The notes beneath the pieces are model-generated. The model had not been told where the DNA came from. It did no database searches and worked only from the letters and a program-made list of their open reading frames with translations. A stretch of DNA of 15,984 nucleotides from Pseudomonadota bacterium. Lineage in GTDB: Bacteria > Pseudomonadota > Alphaproteobacteria > Acetobacterales > Acetobacteraceae. A program made the position numbers and the translations under genes. Shown here one piece after another: positions 1 through 5,921 of this stretch (positions are counted from its first letter, which is position 1; each line of letters starts with the position of its first letter). The stretch covers positions 1 through 15,984 of the forward strand of contig JAFADX010000220.1 in NCBI GenBank assembly GCA_023424475.1, given 5' to 3'.

Positions 1-284
1 AGCAGTTCGCGGGTCGGGCGCAGCACCGCCGCGCGCGCGCCGGGTTCGAGGCCGGGCAGGCCCGAGAACAGCACCACCGCGCGCGTCCGTGCCCAGGGCG
101 TGTTGGCGGGCAGCCGGTCCAGGTGGCGCGCGCCGGCGGCGAAGGCGCAGGGCGCGGCGCGCAGCGGTGCCTCCAGCGCAGCACTGGCGGGCAGGCGCTG
201 GACGGCGTCCAGCACCTCCCGCGGCGCCTGGGCTGCGGCGGGGGCGGCGATGGCGCAGAAGGCCATGGCCGCCACCCACCGCAT
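1..284 (-). CDS. Exported protein of unknown function, truncated by the window edge
   Basis: This gene starts at an ATG at 284 and runs off the left edge, so only about 94 codons are visible and the C-terminus is missing. The start was chosen because it gives a classic signal peptide: Met-Arg, a hydrophobic stretch over residues 3-14, then an Ala-rich Ala-x-Ala cleavage region near residues 16-20. The protein is therefore probably secreted to the periplasm. The visible mature part is Ala/Arg/Pro-rich with one cysteine (residue 46) and no motif I recognise. It begins 8 bases after the stop of the dehydrogenase at 293-1207 on the same strand, so the two are probably co-transcribed. A second in-frame ATG at codon 7 would leave a weaker signal peptide. 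The function is unknown. Confidence 0.6.
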   Translation of the reverse strand, partial: MRWVAAMAFCAIAAPAAAQAPREVLDAVQRLPASAALEAPLRAAPCAFAAGARHLDRLPANTPWARTRAVVLFSGLPGLEPGARAAVLRPTREL

Positions 285-292
285 GCGGGTTC

Positions 293-1207
293 TCAGATCG
301 GGTCCCAGCAGAAGACGTCGCCGGACCGCTCGAGCTTCGAGAAGCCCTGCGCCAGCGACGGCAGCGCGTATTCGGCGATGCTCTCGGGCGTCCAGCCGTT
401 CTCGCGGTGCACCGACTTGATCGGGCGGATCTGGCTGTAGACGAAAAGCTCGTTCATGCGCGGGGAGAAGATCTGCCCGGTCACGTCCTTCGCCGCGTCG
501 GAGGCGAGGAAGACGGCGAGCGGCGCGTTCTTGTCCGGCGTCATCAGCATGATGCGCTCCACGCGGCGCTTCTGCTCCGGCGTCTCGGCCGGGATGGTGC
601 CGGTCATGCGCGACCAGGCGAAGGGCGCGATGCAGTTGGACCGCACGTTGAAGCGCGCCATGTCGAGCGCGATGGACTTCGACAGGCCGACAATGCCGAG
701 CTTGGCCGCCGAGTAGTTCGCCTGCCCGAAGTTCCCGATCAGGCCGGAGGTCGAGGACATGTGCACGAAGGCGCCGGACTGCTGCTGGCGGAAATGCGTG
801 GCCGCGGCGCGGGAGACGTAGAAGGAGCCGTTCAGATGCACCGCGATGACGGCATCCCACTCCTCCGGCGTCATGCGGTGGAAGATCTGGTCGCGCAGGA
901 TGCCGGCATTGTTCACCACGATGTCGATGCGGCCGAAGTGGTCGAGCGCGGCCTGCACGATCTTCTGCGCCGAGGTCCAGGAGGAGACGCTCTCGGTCGA
1001 GATCTCGGCCTGGCCGCCCTTCTGGGCGATGATCGCCTTGGTCTGCTGCGCGGGGGTCGCGTCCTGGCCCTCGCCGGAGACGGAGGCGCCGATGTCGTTG
1101 ATGATGACCTTGGCACCCTGCGCGGCCATCATGACGGCGATCTCGCGCCCGATGCCGTTGCCGGCCCCCGTGACGATCGCGACCTTGCCCTCGAGCATGT
1201 TCGGCAT
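293..1207 (-). CDS. Short-chain dehydrogenase/reductase (SDR family)
   Basis: A 304-residue NAD(P)-dependent oxidoreductase of the classical SDR fold. The cofactor-binding TGxxxGxG motif is at residues 13-20, the structural NNAG motif at 99-102, and the catalytic Ser152, Tyr165 and Lys169 form the expected YxxxK spacing. The Asp-Ile-Gly-Ala insertion after beta-strand 2 and a C-terminal extension of about 50 residues past the usual 250 resemble the SDR module of multifunctional beta-oxidation enzymes (HSD17B4/MFE-2 type). A 3-hydroxyacyl-CoA-like substrate is therefore plausible but not shown. The start at 1207 is supported by a GGAGGG ribosome site (complement of 1217-1222) 9 bases upstream. 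A second ATG lies at codon 4. It shares a divergent promoter region with the cyclopropane synthase gene and is followed at once by an exported protein gene. Confidence 0.9.
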   Translation of the reverse strand: MPNMLEGKVAIVTGAGNGIGREIAVMMAAQGAKVIINDIGASVSGEGQDATPAQQTKAIIAQKGGQAEISTESVSSWTSAQKIVQAALDHFGRIDIVVNNAGILRDQIFHRMTPEEWDAVIAVHLNGSFYVSRAAATHFRQQQSGAFVHMSSTSGLIGNFGQANYSAAKLGIVGLSKSIALDMARFNVRSNCIAPFAWSRMTGTIPAETPEQKRRVERIMLMTPDKNAPLAVFLASDAAKDVTGQIFSPRMNELFVYSQIRPIKSVHRENGWTPESIAEYALPSLAQGFSKLERSGDVFCWDPI

Positions 1208-1338
1208 CTGGCGTTACCCTCCGTGGTGTTAAGCCGGTTAAGCTTCTAGACCTGGCCCGGCGGGCCGTGAAGCCGGGTTGCCGCCGCGGGTCCCCGCCCG
1301 TAGAGCGGGCCCGGACATGGCAGGCAGGATCGGACGGC
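1208..1338. promoter_or_regulatory. Divergent intergenic region between SDR and cfa, with leader inverted repeats
   Basis: This 131-base gap separates two divergent genes and must hold both promoters, although I cannot fix either with confidence. It contains a direct repeat TTAAGC (1229-1234 and 1238-1243, 9-base period) in the only AT-rich patch. Nearer cfa are two GC-rich inverted repeats: CCCGGC (1256-1261) with GCCGGG (1272-1277), and GCCCG (1296-1300) with CGGGC (1306-1310) around a 5-base loop. In a cfa transcript starting near the AT-rich patch, both would fold in the 5' leader just before the start codon. Confidence 0.4.
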
Positions 1339-2643
1339 ATGGGCAAGGATGATCGCCGGGTCGCGGCGCTGCGCCGCTTCGCGGAGCATGTGGCCGGGGT
1401 GGCACCGCTCGACCTCTCGGTCAGGCTGTGGGAGGGGACCGTGCTGCCGCTCTCGCCCTCGGCCGGGGATGCGCTGACGCTGTCCATCGCGACGCCGGCG
1501 GCGCTGACACGGCTGGTGCGCCGGCCGCGGCTCCCGACGGTCGTGGACCTGATTGCCGAGGGGGCGGTGGACCTCGAGGGCGGCACGCTGCTCGACCTTG
1601 CCGCGCGGGCAGGGTCCGGGTCGACGCGCGGGCTGGCGAAGCGGCTCGACAAGGGCCTCGCGCTGCGGGCCTTCCTGCCCTTCCTGTTCGGCCCCGGCGG
1701 GGGCGGGCCGCAGCATGCCTACACCGGCACCCAGGCCGCGAAGCACGGCGAGGGCCGCGACGACAAGGCGCAGGTGCAGTTCCACTACGACGTGTCGAAC
1801 GCCTTCTACGCGCTCTTCCTCGACCCGGAGATGGTCTATTCCTGCGCCTACTTTCCGGACTGGGAGGCCGACCTCGCCACCGCGCAGAAGGCCAAGCTCG
1901 ACATGTCCTGCCGCAAGCTGAGGCTGAAGCCGGGCGAGCGCATGCTCGACATCGGCTGCGGCTGGGGTGGCCTCGTCTGCCACGCGGCGCAGCACTACGG
2001 CGTGCAGGCCCATGGCGTGACGCTGTCCCAGGCGCAGTTCGACTTCGCGACGGAGAAGGTGAGGCGCCTCGGCCTGCAGGACCGGGTGACGATCGAGCTG
2101 AAGGACTTCCGCGACCTCAAGGGCATCGAGTTCGACAAGGTCGCCTCGGTCGGCATGTTCGAGCATGTCGGCCTCGACAACCGGGACGGCTATTTCCGGC
2201 ACATCCGTTCGCTGCTGAAGCCGCGCGGCATCTACCTGCACCACGCCATCGCGCGGCCGATGAAGAAGACCGAGAAGAAGTTCCGCAAGGCGAACCCGGA
2301 ATTCCGCACGCTGGTGAACTACATCTTCCCCGGCGGCGAGCTGGACCATATCGGCGGCACCACCGACGCGATGGAGCGCAACGGCTTCGAGATCCACGAC
2401 ACCGAGGGCTGGCGCGAGCACTACGGCCGCACCTGCCGGCTGTGGACCGAACGGCTCCACGCCAATCGCGAGGCCGCCTACGCCGAGGCGGGCGAGGCGA
2501 AGACGAAGATCTGGCTGATGTACCTCGCGGGCTGCGCGCTGGCCTTCGAGCGCGGCACGGTCGGAATCTTCCAGACCGTGGCGACGAAGCGGGCGCGCGG
2601 GGCATCCGGCCTGCCGCCGACGCGCGGCGACCTTTACGCGTGA
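1339..2643 (+). CDS. cfa: Cyclopropane-fatty-acyl-phospholipid synthase
   Basis: A 434-residue S-adenosylmethionine-dependent methyltransferase. It transfers a methylene group to the double bond of unsaturated acyl chains in membrane phospholipids, a known response to acid, solvent and stationary phase. An N-terminal lipid-binding type region (about 1-135) precedes the catalytic domain. The domain opens with HYDVSNxFY (149-157) and YSCAYF (167-172), followed by the SAM-binding motif LDIGCGWGG (203-211). The family-typical FEHVG and YIFPGGEL (328-335) blocks follow, with a late HYGRT block whose Tyr matches the conserved active-site tyrosine. The start at 1339 was preferred over an in-frame ATG at 1267 because the extra 24 residues do not resemble the family and the open frame there crosses GC-rich hairpins. 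AGGA at 1326-1329 is a modest ribosome site. The stop overlaps the next gene. Confidence 0.93.
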   Translation: MGKDDRRVAALRRFAEHVAGVAPLDLSVRLWEGTVLPLSPSAGDALTLSIATPAALTRLVRRPRLPTVVDLIAEGAVDLEGGTLLDLAARAGSGSTRGLAKRLDKGLALRAFLPFLFGPGGGGPQHAYTGTQAAKHGEGRDDKAQVQFHYDVSNAFYALFLDPEMVYSCAYFPDWEADLATAQKAKLDMSCRKLRLKPGERMLDIGCGWGGLVCHAAQHYGVQAHGVTLSQAQFDFATEKVRRLGLQDRVTIELKDFRDLKGIEFDKVASVGMFEHVGLDNRDGYFRHIRSLLKPRGIYLHHAIARPMKKTEKKFRKANPEFRTLVNYIFPGGELDHIGGTTDAMERNGFEIHDTEGWREHYGRTCRLWTERLHANREAAYAEAGEAKTKIWLMYLAGCALAFERGTVGIFQTVATKRARGASGLPPTRGDLYA

Positions 2644-3089
2644 GCGAGCCTGTCTTCCGCCGCGCCAGCGCGGCCGACGTGCCGGCGATCGTCGCGCTGC
2701 TGGCCGACGACGTGCTGGGCGCGGCACGGGAGAAGCCGGGCGATCCCGCCTACGACGCCGCCTTCGCGGCGATCGCGGGCGATCCCAACCAGCTCCTCGC
2801 GGTAGTGGAGACCGATGGCTGCGTCGTGGGCTGCCTGCAGATCACCTTCATTCCCGGCCTCTCGCATCGCGGCCTGTGGCGTGGGCAGATCGAGAGCGTG
2901 CGCATTGCCGCGAGCGAACGCGGCAGCGGCCTCGGCCGCCGCGTCTTCGCCTGGGCGATCGGACAATGCCGCGCGCGCGGCTGCGGCCTGGTGCAGCTCA
3001 CGACCGACAAGACGCGCGCCGATGCGCGCCGGTTCTACGAGGCGCTCGGCTTCGTCGCGAGCCACGAGGGCATGAAGCTCAGGCTCTGA
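2640..3089 (+). CDS. GNAT family N-acetyltransferase
   Basis: A 149-residue single-domain GNAT acetyltransferase that moves acetyl from acetyl-CoA to an amine of an unidentified substrate. The acetyl-CoA pyrophosphate-binding motif RGSGLG is at residues 94-99, preceded by the beta-strand ending in SVRI (86-89). The C-terminal block RRFYEALGF (130-138) followed by SHEGMKL is typical of the family. The start is GTG at 2640, which overlaps the cfa stop codon as GTGA and gives a full-length GNAT beginning at its first beta-strand. No better start lies in frame. This overlap implies translational coupling with cfa, although no functional link between the two is established. The open frame upstream of 2640 is only a shadow of cfa. 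Confidence 0.87.
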   Translation: MSEPVFRRASAADVPAIVALLADDVLGAAREKPGDPAYDAAFAAIAGDPNQLLAVVETDGCVVGCLQITFIPGLSHRGLWRGQIESVRIAASERGSGLGRRVFAWAIGQCRARGCGLVQLTTDKTRADARRFYEALGFVASHEGMKLRL

Positions 3090-3095
3090 TACGAG

Positions 3096-3110
3096 CGGCG
3101 CGTAGCGCCG
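3096..3110. terminator. Possible GC hairpin between convergent genes
   Basis: A perfect 6-base stem CGGCGC/GCGCCG around a 3-base loop GTA starts 7 bases after the acetyltransferase stop, in the gap between convergent genes. There is no T-tract on either strand, so intrinsic termination is uncertain. Confidence 0.3.
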
Positions 3111-3167
3111 GTGGCATCGCGCAGAACCGAAGGGATGGGGCGGCGGCGAAGCCCGCATGACGCCGGG

Positions 3168-4103
3168 TCAGGCGGACGCCTCGGCGCGCTCGCGCTCCGC
3201 TTCCTCCATCAGCCAGGCGCGGAAGGCGGCGATGCGAGGTTGCGCCTGCGCGCCGTCCGGGCAGACGAACCAGTAGCTGCTCTCCCCCGCCACCTCCTGC
3301 GGCAGGGGGCGGACGAGCCGGCCGGCGCGCAGGTCGTCCGCGGCCACGACCTTGCTCGCCAGCGCGACGCCCTGGCCCGCCACGGCGGCCTGCAGGCTCA
3401 TATGCGTCTGGGAGAAGTGCGGGCCGCGCGAGGAATCGACATCCCCGGCGCCGACCGTGGCGAGCCAGGCGCTCCAGGGCACGTCGTGCAGCCGCCCGAG
3501 GCTGTCCGCCCAGGTATCCTCGTGCAGCAGCGTGAAGTGCGAAAGGTCCGCCGGCACGCGCAGCGGCGGCCCGTCCTCCAGCAGCTTCGGGCTGCACACG
3601 GGGACGATGATCTCGGGAAAGAGCAGCTCGGCATGCAGGCCCGGCCAGGAGGGGCCCGGCCCATGCCGGATGGCGAGTTCCACGTTCTCGCGCGCGAAAT
3701 CCGTCGGCAGCGGATTCACCTCCACGCGCACGTCGATGTCCGGGTGACGCGCGCGGAAGCCGCCGAGGCGCGGGATCAGCCAGCGGGCGGCGAGCGAGGC
3801 GGTCATGCTGACGGTCAGGACCGGCGAGCGGGCCTGGCGGCGCACGCGTTCGCCGGCGGCGGCCAGGCGGGCGAAGATCTCGCGCAGCTCGCTGCCGTAG
3901 AGCTGGCCAGCATCGGTCAGCAGCACGCCCTTGGGCAGGCGCCGGAACAGCGGCACGCCGAGCCAGTCCTCGAGCTGCTTCACCTGCTGGCTGACGGCGC
4001 CCGGCGTGACGAGCAGATCTTCCGCCGCTCGGGTGAAGCTGAGGTGCCGCGACGCTGCCTCGAAGGCACGGAGGGAGGCCAGGGGAGGCAGTCTGGATCG
4101 CAT
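3168..4103 (-). CDS. LysR family transcriptional regulator, GcvA-like
   Basis: A 311-residue LysR-type regulator. The N-terminal winged helix-turn-helix (about residues 8-65) carries the family signature, with the helix SFTRAAEDL (22-30) and recognition helix PGAVSQQVKQLE (34-45). A linker helix leads to the periplasmic-binding-like effector domain (about 95-298), including SLQAAVAGQGVAL (236-248). Opening with LPPLASLRAFEAA and this effector-domain block place it with the GcvA/AmpR-like subgroup. The effector ligand and targets cannot be told from sequence. No Shine-Dalgarno is visible before the ATG at 4103, and a candidate -10 element lies only 6 bases upstream, suggesting a leaderless message. 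It is divergent from a DUF1127 gene, a likely but untested target. Family members often repress their own transcription, and a palindrome at 4113-4125 fits this. Confidence 0.92.
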   Translation of the reverse strand: MRSRLPPLASLRAFEAASRHLSFTRAAEDLLVTPGAVSQQVKQLEDWLGVPLFRRLPKGVLLTDAGQLYGSELREIFARLAAAGERVRRQARSPVLTVSMTASLAARWLIPRLGGFRARHPDIDVRVEVNPLPTDFARENVELAIRHGPGPSWPGLHAELLFPEIIVPVCSPKLLEDGPPLRVPADLSHFTLLHEDTWADSLGRLHDVPWSAWLATVGAGDVDSSRGPHFSQTHMSLQAAVAGQGVALASKVVAADDLRAGRLVRPLPQEVAGESSYWFVCPDGAQAQPRIAAFRAWLMEEAERERAEASA

Positions 4104-4109
4104 GGGGAT

Positions 4110-4138
4110 GAGATAGCCAGGCTATGCCATCGGCGCAA
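4110..4138 (-). promoter_or_regulatory. Candidate lysR promoter
   Basis: On the minus strand, TTGCGC (complement of 4133-4138) and TATCTC (complement of 4110-4115) are separated by exactly 17 bases. The -10 ends 6 bases before the lysR ATG, so transcription would start at or next to the A of the start codon. The matches to the sigma-70 consensus are only moderate. Confidence 0.4.
4113..4125. promoter_or_regulatory. Palindromic candidate operator, ATAGCC-A-GGCTAT
   Basis: A perfect 6-base inverted repeat with a 1-base centre lies 9 bases upstream of the lysR start codon and covers the candidate -10 of lysR. Placement in a LysR-type divergent region suggests an autoregulatory site. It is not a textbook T-N11-A box: the outermost pair is A-N11-T, with a T-N9-A inside it. 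Confidence 0.45.
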
Positions 4139-4148
4139 TCGAATTGGT

Positions 4149-4177
4149 TTGTCCCGCCGCGTTCCGGCGCCGATCAT
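4149..4177 (+). promoter_or_regulatory. Candidate promoter of the DUF1127 gene
   Basis: TTGTCC (4149-4154) and GATCAT (4172-4177) are separated by 17 bases and each matches the sigma-70 consensus at 4 of 6 positions. Transcription would begin near 4184, giving a leader of about 30 bases that contains the GGAG ribosome site at 4204-4207, 7 bases before the ATG at 4215. Confidence 0.35.
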
Positions 4178-4214
4178 GCCGGCAAGGAAGACAAGCCGAT
4201 GACGGAGAAATCCC

Positions 4215-4427
4215 ATGTCTCAGCTTTATGCCGGCGCCGTCGCCTCGACGCCGCGGGCCGGGTTCACCCACCGGTTCGGGTCCGCCCTGCGTGCAGCCAG
4301 GCTCATGGTCAGCCGGGCCCGCGAGCGCCGGATCCTCGCGGGTCTCGATGCCCGTGAACTGCGCGACATCGGCATCACGCCCTATGAGGCGGGCATGGAG
4401 GCGCGCAAGCCGTTCTGGAGAAGCTGA
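4215..4427 (+). CDS. Small DUF1127 domain protein
   Basis: A 70-residue Arg-rich protein. Its C-terminal half (about residues 28-70) is a DUF1127 (YjiS-like) domain: a basic helix RARERR, then ILAGLDARELRDIGIT (40-55) and a final segment ending KPFWRS. DUF1127 proteins are often about 45-50 residues, so this one has an N-terminal extension of roughly 25 residues with no recognised feature. In some alphaproteobacteria small DUF1127 proteins have been tied to phosphate and carbon metabolism and to RNA turnover, but no general molecular function is agreed. The start at 4215 is supported by GGAG at 4204-4207. The gene is divergent from the LysR regulator, which may control it, and converges with the hydrolase gene 22 bases away. 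Confidence 0.85.
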   Translation: MSQLYAGAVASTPRAGFTHRFGSALRAARLMVSRARERRILAGLDARELRDIGITPYEAGMEARKPFWRS

Positions 4428-4429
4428 GG

Positions 4430-4445
4430 GCGCGCCCGAGCGCGC
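4430..4445. terminator. Possible bidirectional GC hairpin between convergent genes
   Basis: GCGCGC (4430-4435) and GCGCGC (4440-4445) pair around the loop CCGA in the 21-base gap between the DUF1127 stop and the hydrolase stop. Position and symmetry suit a shared terminator. There is no T-tract beyond a short CTTC, so the call is weak. Confidence 0.3.
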
Positions 4446-4448
4446 GCT

Positions 4449-5333
4449 TCACCGTCCCGCGGCGATGATGCCGCCGCTCTGGCTGGCCGGGATGCGGCGT
4501 CGCCAGGCCCCGGCATCCACCTGCGTCACGAAATCCAGCACCGCCCGGTTGAAGGCGTCCGGATATTCGAGGTTCATGGTGTGCCCGCATTTCGGCAGCA
4601 CCATGAGCGCGCTGGTCGGGATGGTGCGCTTGAGGAACAGCCCGGGCTCCAGCGTCGGGTCGTCCTCGTCGCCGGCAAGGATCAGCGTCGGGGTCGTATA
4701 GGCGCGGAAACCCTCGGCAAGGTCGAAGAGTGAGGGGCGCTCCCGCTGCACGCCCTGCATCGTCAGGGCCGAGCCTTCCGTCGAATGCTGCCGGAGTTGG
4801 GCCTCGAACTCGGCGAAGCCGCGCGGGTCGGATTCCTCGAAGACGAGGCGCGTCGGGCCATGGGCGTAGGTCCTGCCATAGACGTCCATGCCCTCGGCGC
4901 GGAGGCGGGCGATCGCCGCGTCGGTCTCGGCGCGGAACTGTTCGCGCTTGTCGGGCGCCGCGCCATAGCCGACCCCGGCGGCGACCAGGCTGCGCGCCAG
5001 GGCGGCGTGGCGGAGGCCGAAATGCAGCGTCGCGAAGGCTCCCATGGAGAGGCCGACAATGTGCGCCGGCGCGAGGTCCAGCGCCCTGACGACGGCGGCG
5101 ATGTCGTCCGTCGCCCGGTCCTGTGAATAGGCCCTGGGGTCGGTCGGGACCGCCGAGGGCGGATAGCCGCGCGCGCTGAAAGCGATGCAGCGGTAGCGGC
5201 GGGAGAAGAACCGCATCTGCGGCTCCCAGGACCGGTGGTCGCCGGCGAATTCATGCACGAAGACCATCGGGGTGCCGGAGCCGGCTTCCTCGTAGTGGAG
5301 GTCCACGCCGTCGTCGGTCCGTATGGTGGGCAT
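4449..5333 (-). CDS. Alpha/beta fold hydrolase
   Basis: A 294-residue alpha/beta hydrolase, a normal length for the single-domain family. The nucleophile elbow GLSMG places the catalytic serine at residue 96. The oxyanion-region HEF follows the first core strand (27-29), the acid is Asp222 or Asp224 in GDEDDP, and the catalytic histidine is His251 in CGHTMNLEYP. These match esterase, lactonase or C-C hydrolase members such as 3-oxoadipate enol-lactonase-like proteins. The substrate cannot be assigned. No signal peptide is seen, so it is probably cytoplasmic. The start at 5333 is backed by a GGGAGAG-type ribosome site (complement of about 5339-5345). The gene diverges from the suf operon across 136 bases. 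Nothing in the pathway context links it to Fe-S assembly. Confidence 0.88.
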   Translation of the reverse strand: MPTIRTDDGVDLHYEEAGSGTPMVFVHEFAGDHRSWEPQMRFFSRRYRCIAFSARGYPPSAVPTDPRAYSQDRATDDIAAVVRALDLAPAHIVGLSMGAFATLHFGLRHAALARSLVAAGVGYGAAPDKREQFRAETDAAIARLRAEGMDVYGRTYAHGPTRLVFEESDPRGFAEFEAQLRQHSTEGSALTMQGVQRERPSLFDLAEGFRAYTTPTLILAGDEDDPTLEPGLFLKRTIPTSALMVLPKCGHTMNLEYPDAFNRAVLDFVTQVDAGAWRRRIPASQSGGIIAAGR

Positions 5334-5395
5334 CGCGCTCTCTCCCGCTGTCTCCGCGGAAGGATGGAAGCCGTGGTGCGGCTCGTCCAGGCGCC

Positions 5396-5401
5396 TTGAC
5401 A
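5396..5401 (+). promoter_or_regulatory. Candidate -35 element of the suf operon
   Basis: A perfect TTGACA lies 69 bases upstream of the regulator start in the divergent region. The hexamer 17 bases downstream (CATCTG, 5419-5424) is a poor -10, so either an activator is needed or the true promoter lies elsewhere. Confidence 0.35.
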
Positions 5402-5435
5402 GCGGAACACCGCGAGCGCATCTGCAAACAGTACC

Positions 5436-5450
5436 AATCGGGTCCTGATT
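5436..5450. promoter_or_regulatory. Near-perfect dyad upstream of the suf regulator, candidate Rrf2 operator
   Basis: The sequence AATCGGG-T-CCTGATT is an inverted repeat with 6 of 7 arm positions matching. It lies in the leader between the candidate promoter and the ribosome site (GGAGG, 5456-5460). Rrf2-type regulators in suf and isc operons commonly repress their own operon through dyads near the promoter. Binding here is inference. Confidence 0.35.
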
Positions 5451-5469
5451 TCACCGGAGGGCATCGGCC

Positions 5470-5916
5470 GTGCTGCGGCTGTCCAAGCTGACCGATTATG
5501 CCGTGGTGGTCCTGACGCGGCTCGAGGACGCCGAGGAGGGCGGGGTGATCACCGCCCCCGGGCTCGCCGCCGCGACGGGCCTTGGCGAGCCGACGGTCGC
5601 GAAGGTTCTCAAGATCCTCGCCCATGCCGGCCTGGTCGAGGGACGGCGCGGAGCCACCGGCGGCTACCGGCTGACGCGGGCGCTCGCCGAGATGCAATTG
5701 ACCGATGTCATCGCCGCGATAGACGGGCCCATAGCGTTGACCGCCTGCGTGGACAATTCCTTCGGCCTTTGCGATGCGGAGGCGACATGCCCCGTGCGGG
5801 GCCGCTGGGATCCCGTGAACGATGCCATCCGCCGGGCGCTGTCCGGCATTTCCATCGCCGACCTCGCGCGCGTGCCGGCCACTGTGCCGCACCCCGAGGT
5901 CGCCGCCGCGGAGTAG
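5470..5916 (+). CDS. Rrf2 family SUF system regulator (IscR/SufR-like)
   Basis: A 148-residue Rrf2-family winged-helix regulator that probably senses Fe-S cluster status and controls this operon. It opens with LRLSKLTDYAVVVL, typical of the family, with the DNA-binding helix GEPTVAKVLKIL at residues 39-50 and the wing GATGGYRL at 61-68. Three cysteines, 93, 101 and 107 (C-x7-C-x5-C), match the position of the cluster ligands in IscR-like proteins, so a bound [2Fe-2S] or [4Fe-4S] cluster is expected. The start is GTG at 5470, set by GGAGG at 5456-5460 and by the conserved N-terminus. Being first in the operon with a 5-base gap to sufB fits the family-wide SUF regulator (often annotated as the Suf Rrf2 regulator). 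It could equally be called an IscR homologue. Confidence 0.9.
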   Translation: MLRLSKLTDYAVVVLTRLEDAEEGGVITAPGLAAATGLGEPTVAKVLKILAHAGLVEGRRGATGGYRLTRALAEMQLTDVIAAIDGPIALTACVDNSFGLCDAEATCPVRGRWDPVNDAIRRALSGISIADLARVPATVPHPEVAAAE

Positions 5917-5921
5917 AGACG

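Noticed and set aside
1267..1338. Upstream ATG for cfa at 1267
   Set aside because: The extra 24 residues are unlike the family and cover GC hairpins; 1339 gives a typical N-terminus.
1246..2727. 493-codon minus-strand open frame opposite cfa
   Set aside because: Antisense to a full cyclopropane synthase with intact SAM motif; its own translation shows no domain.
3111..4202. 363-codon plus-strand open frame opposite lysR
   Set aside because: Shadow of a canonical LysR gene, with low-complexity translation.
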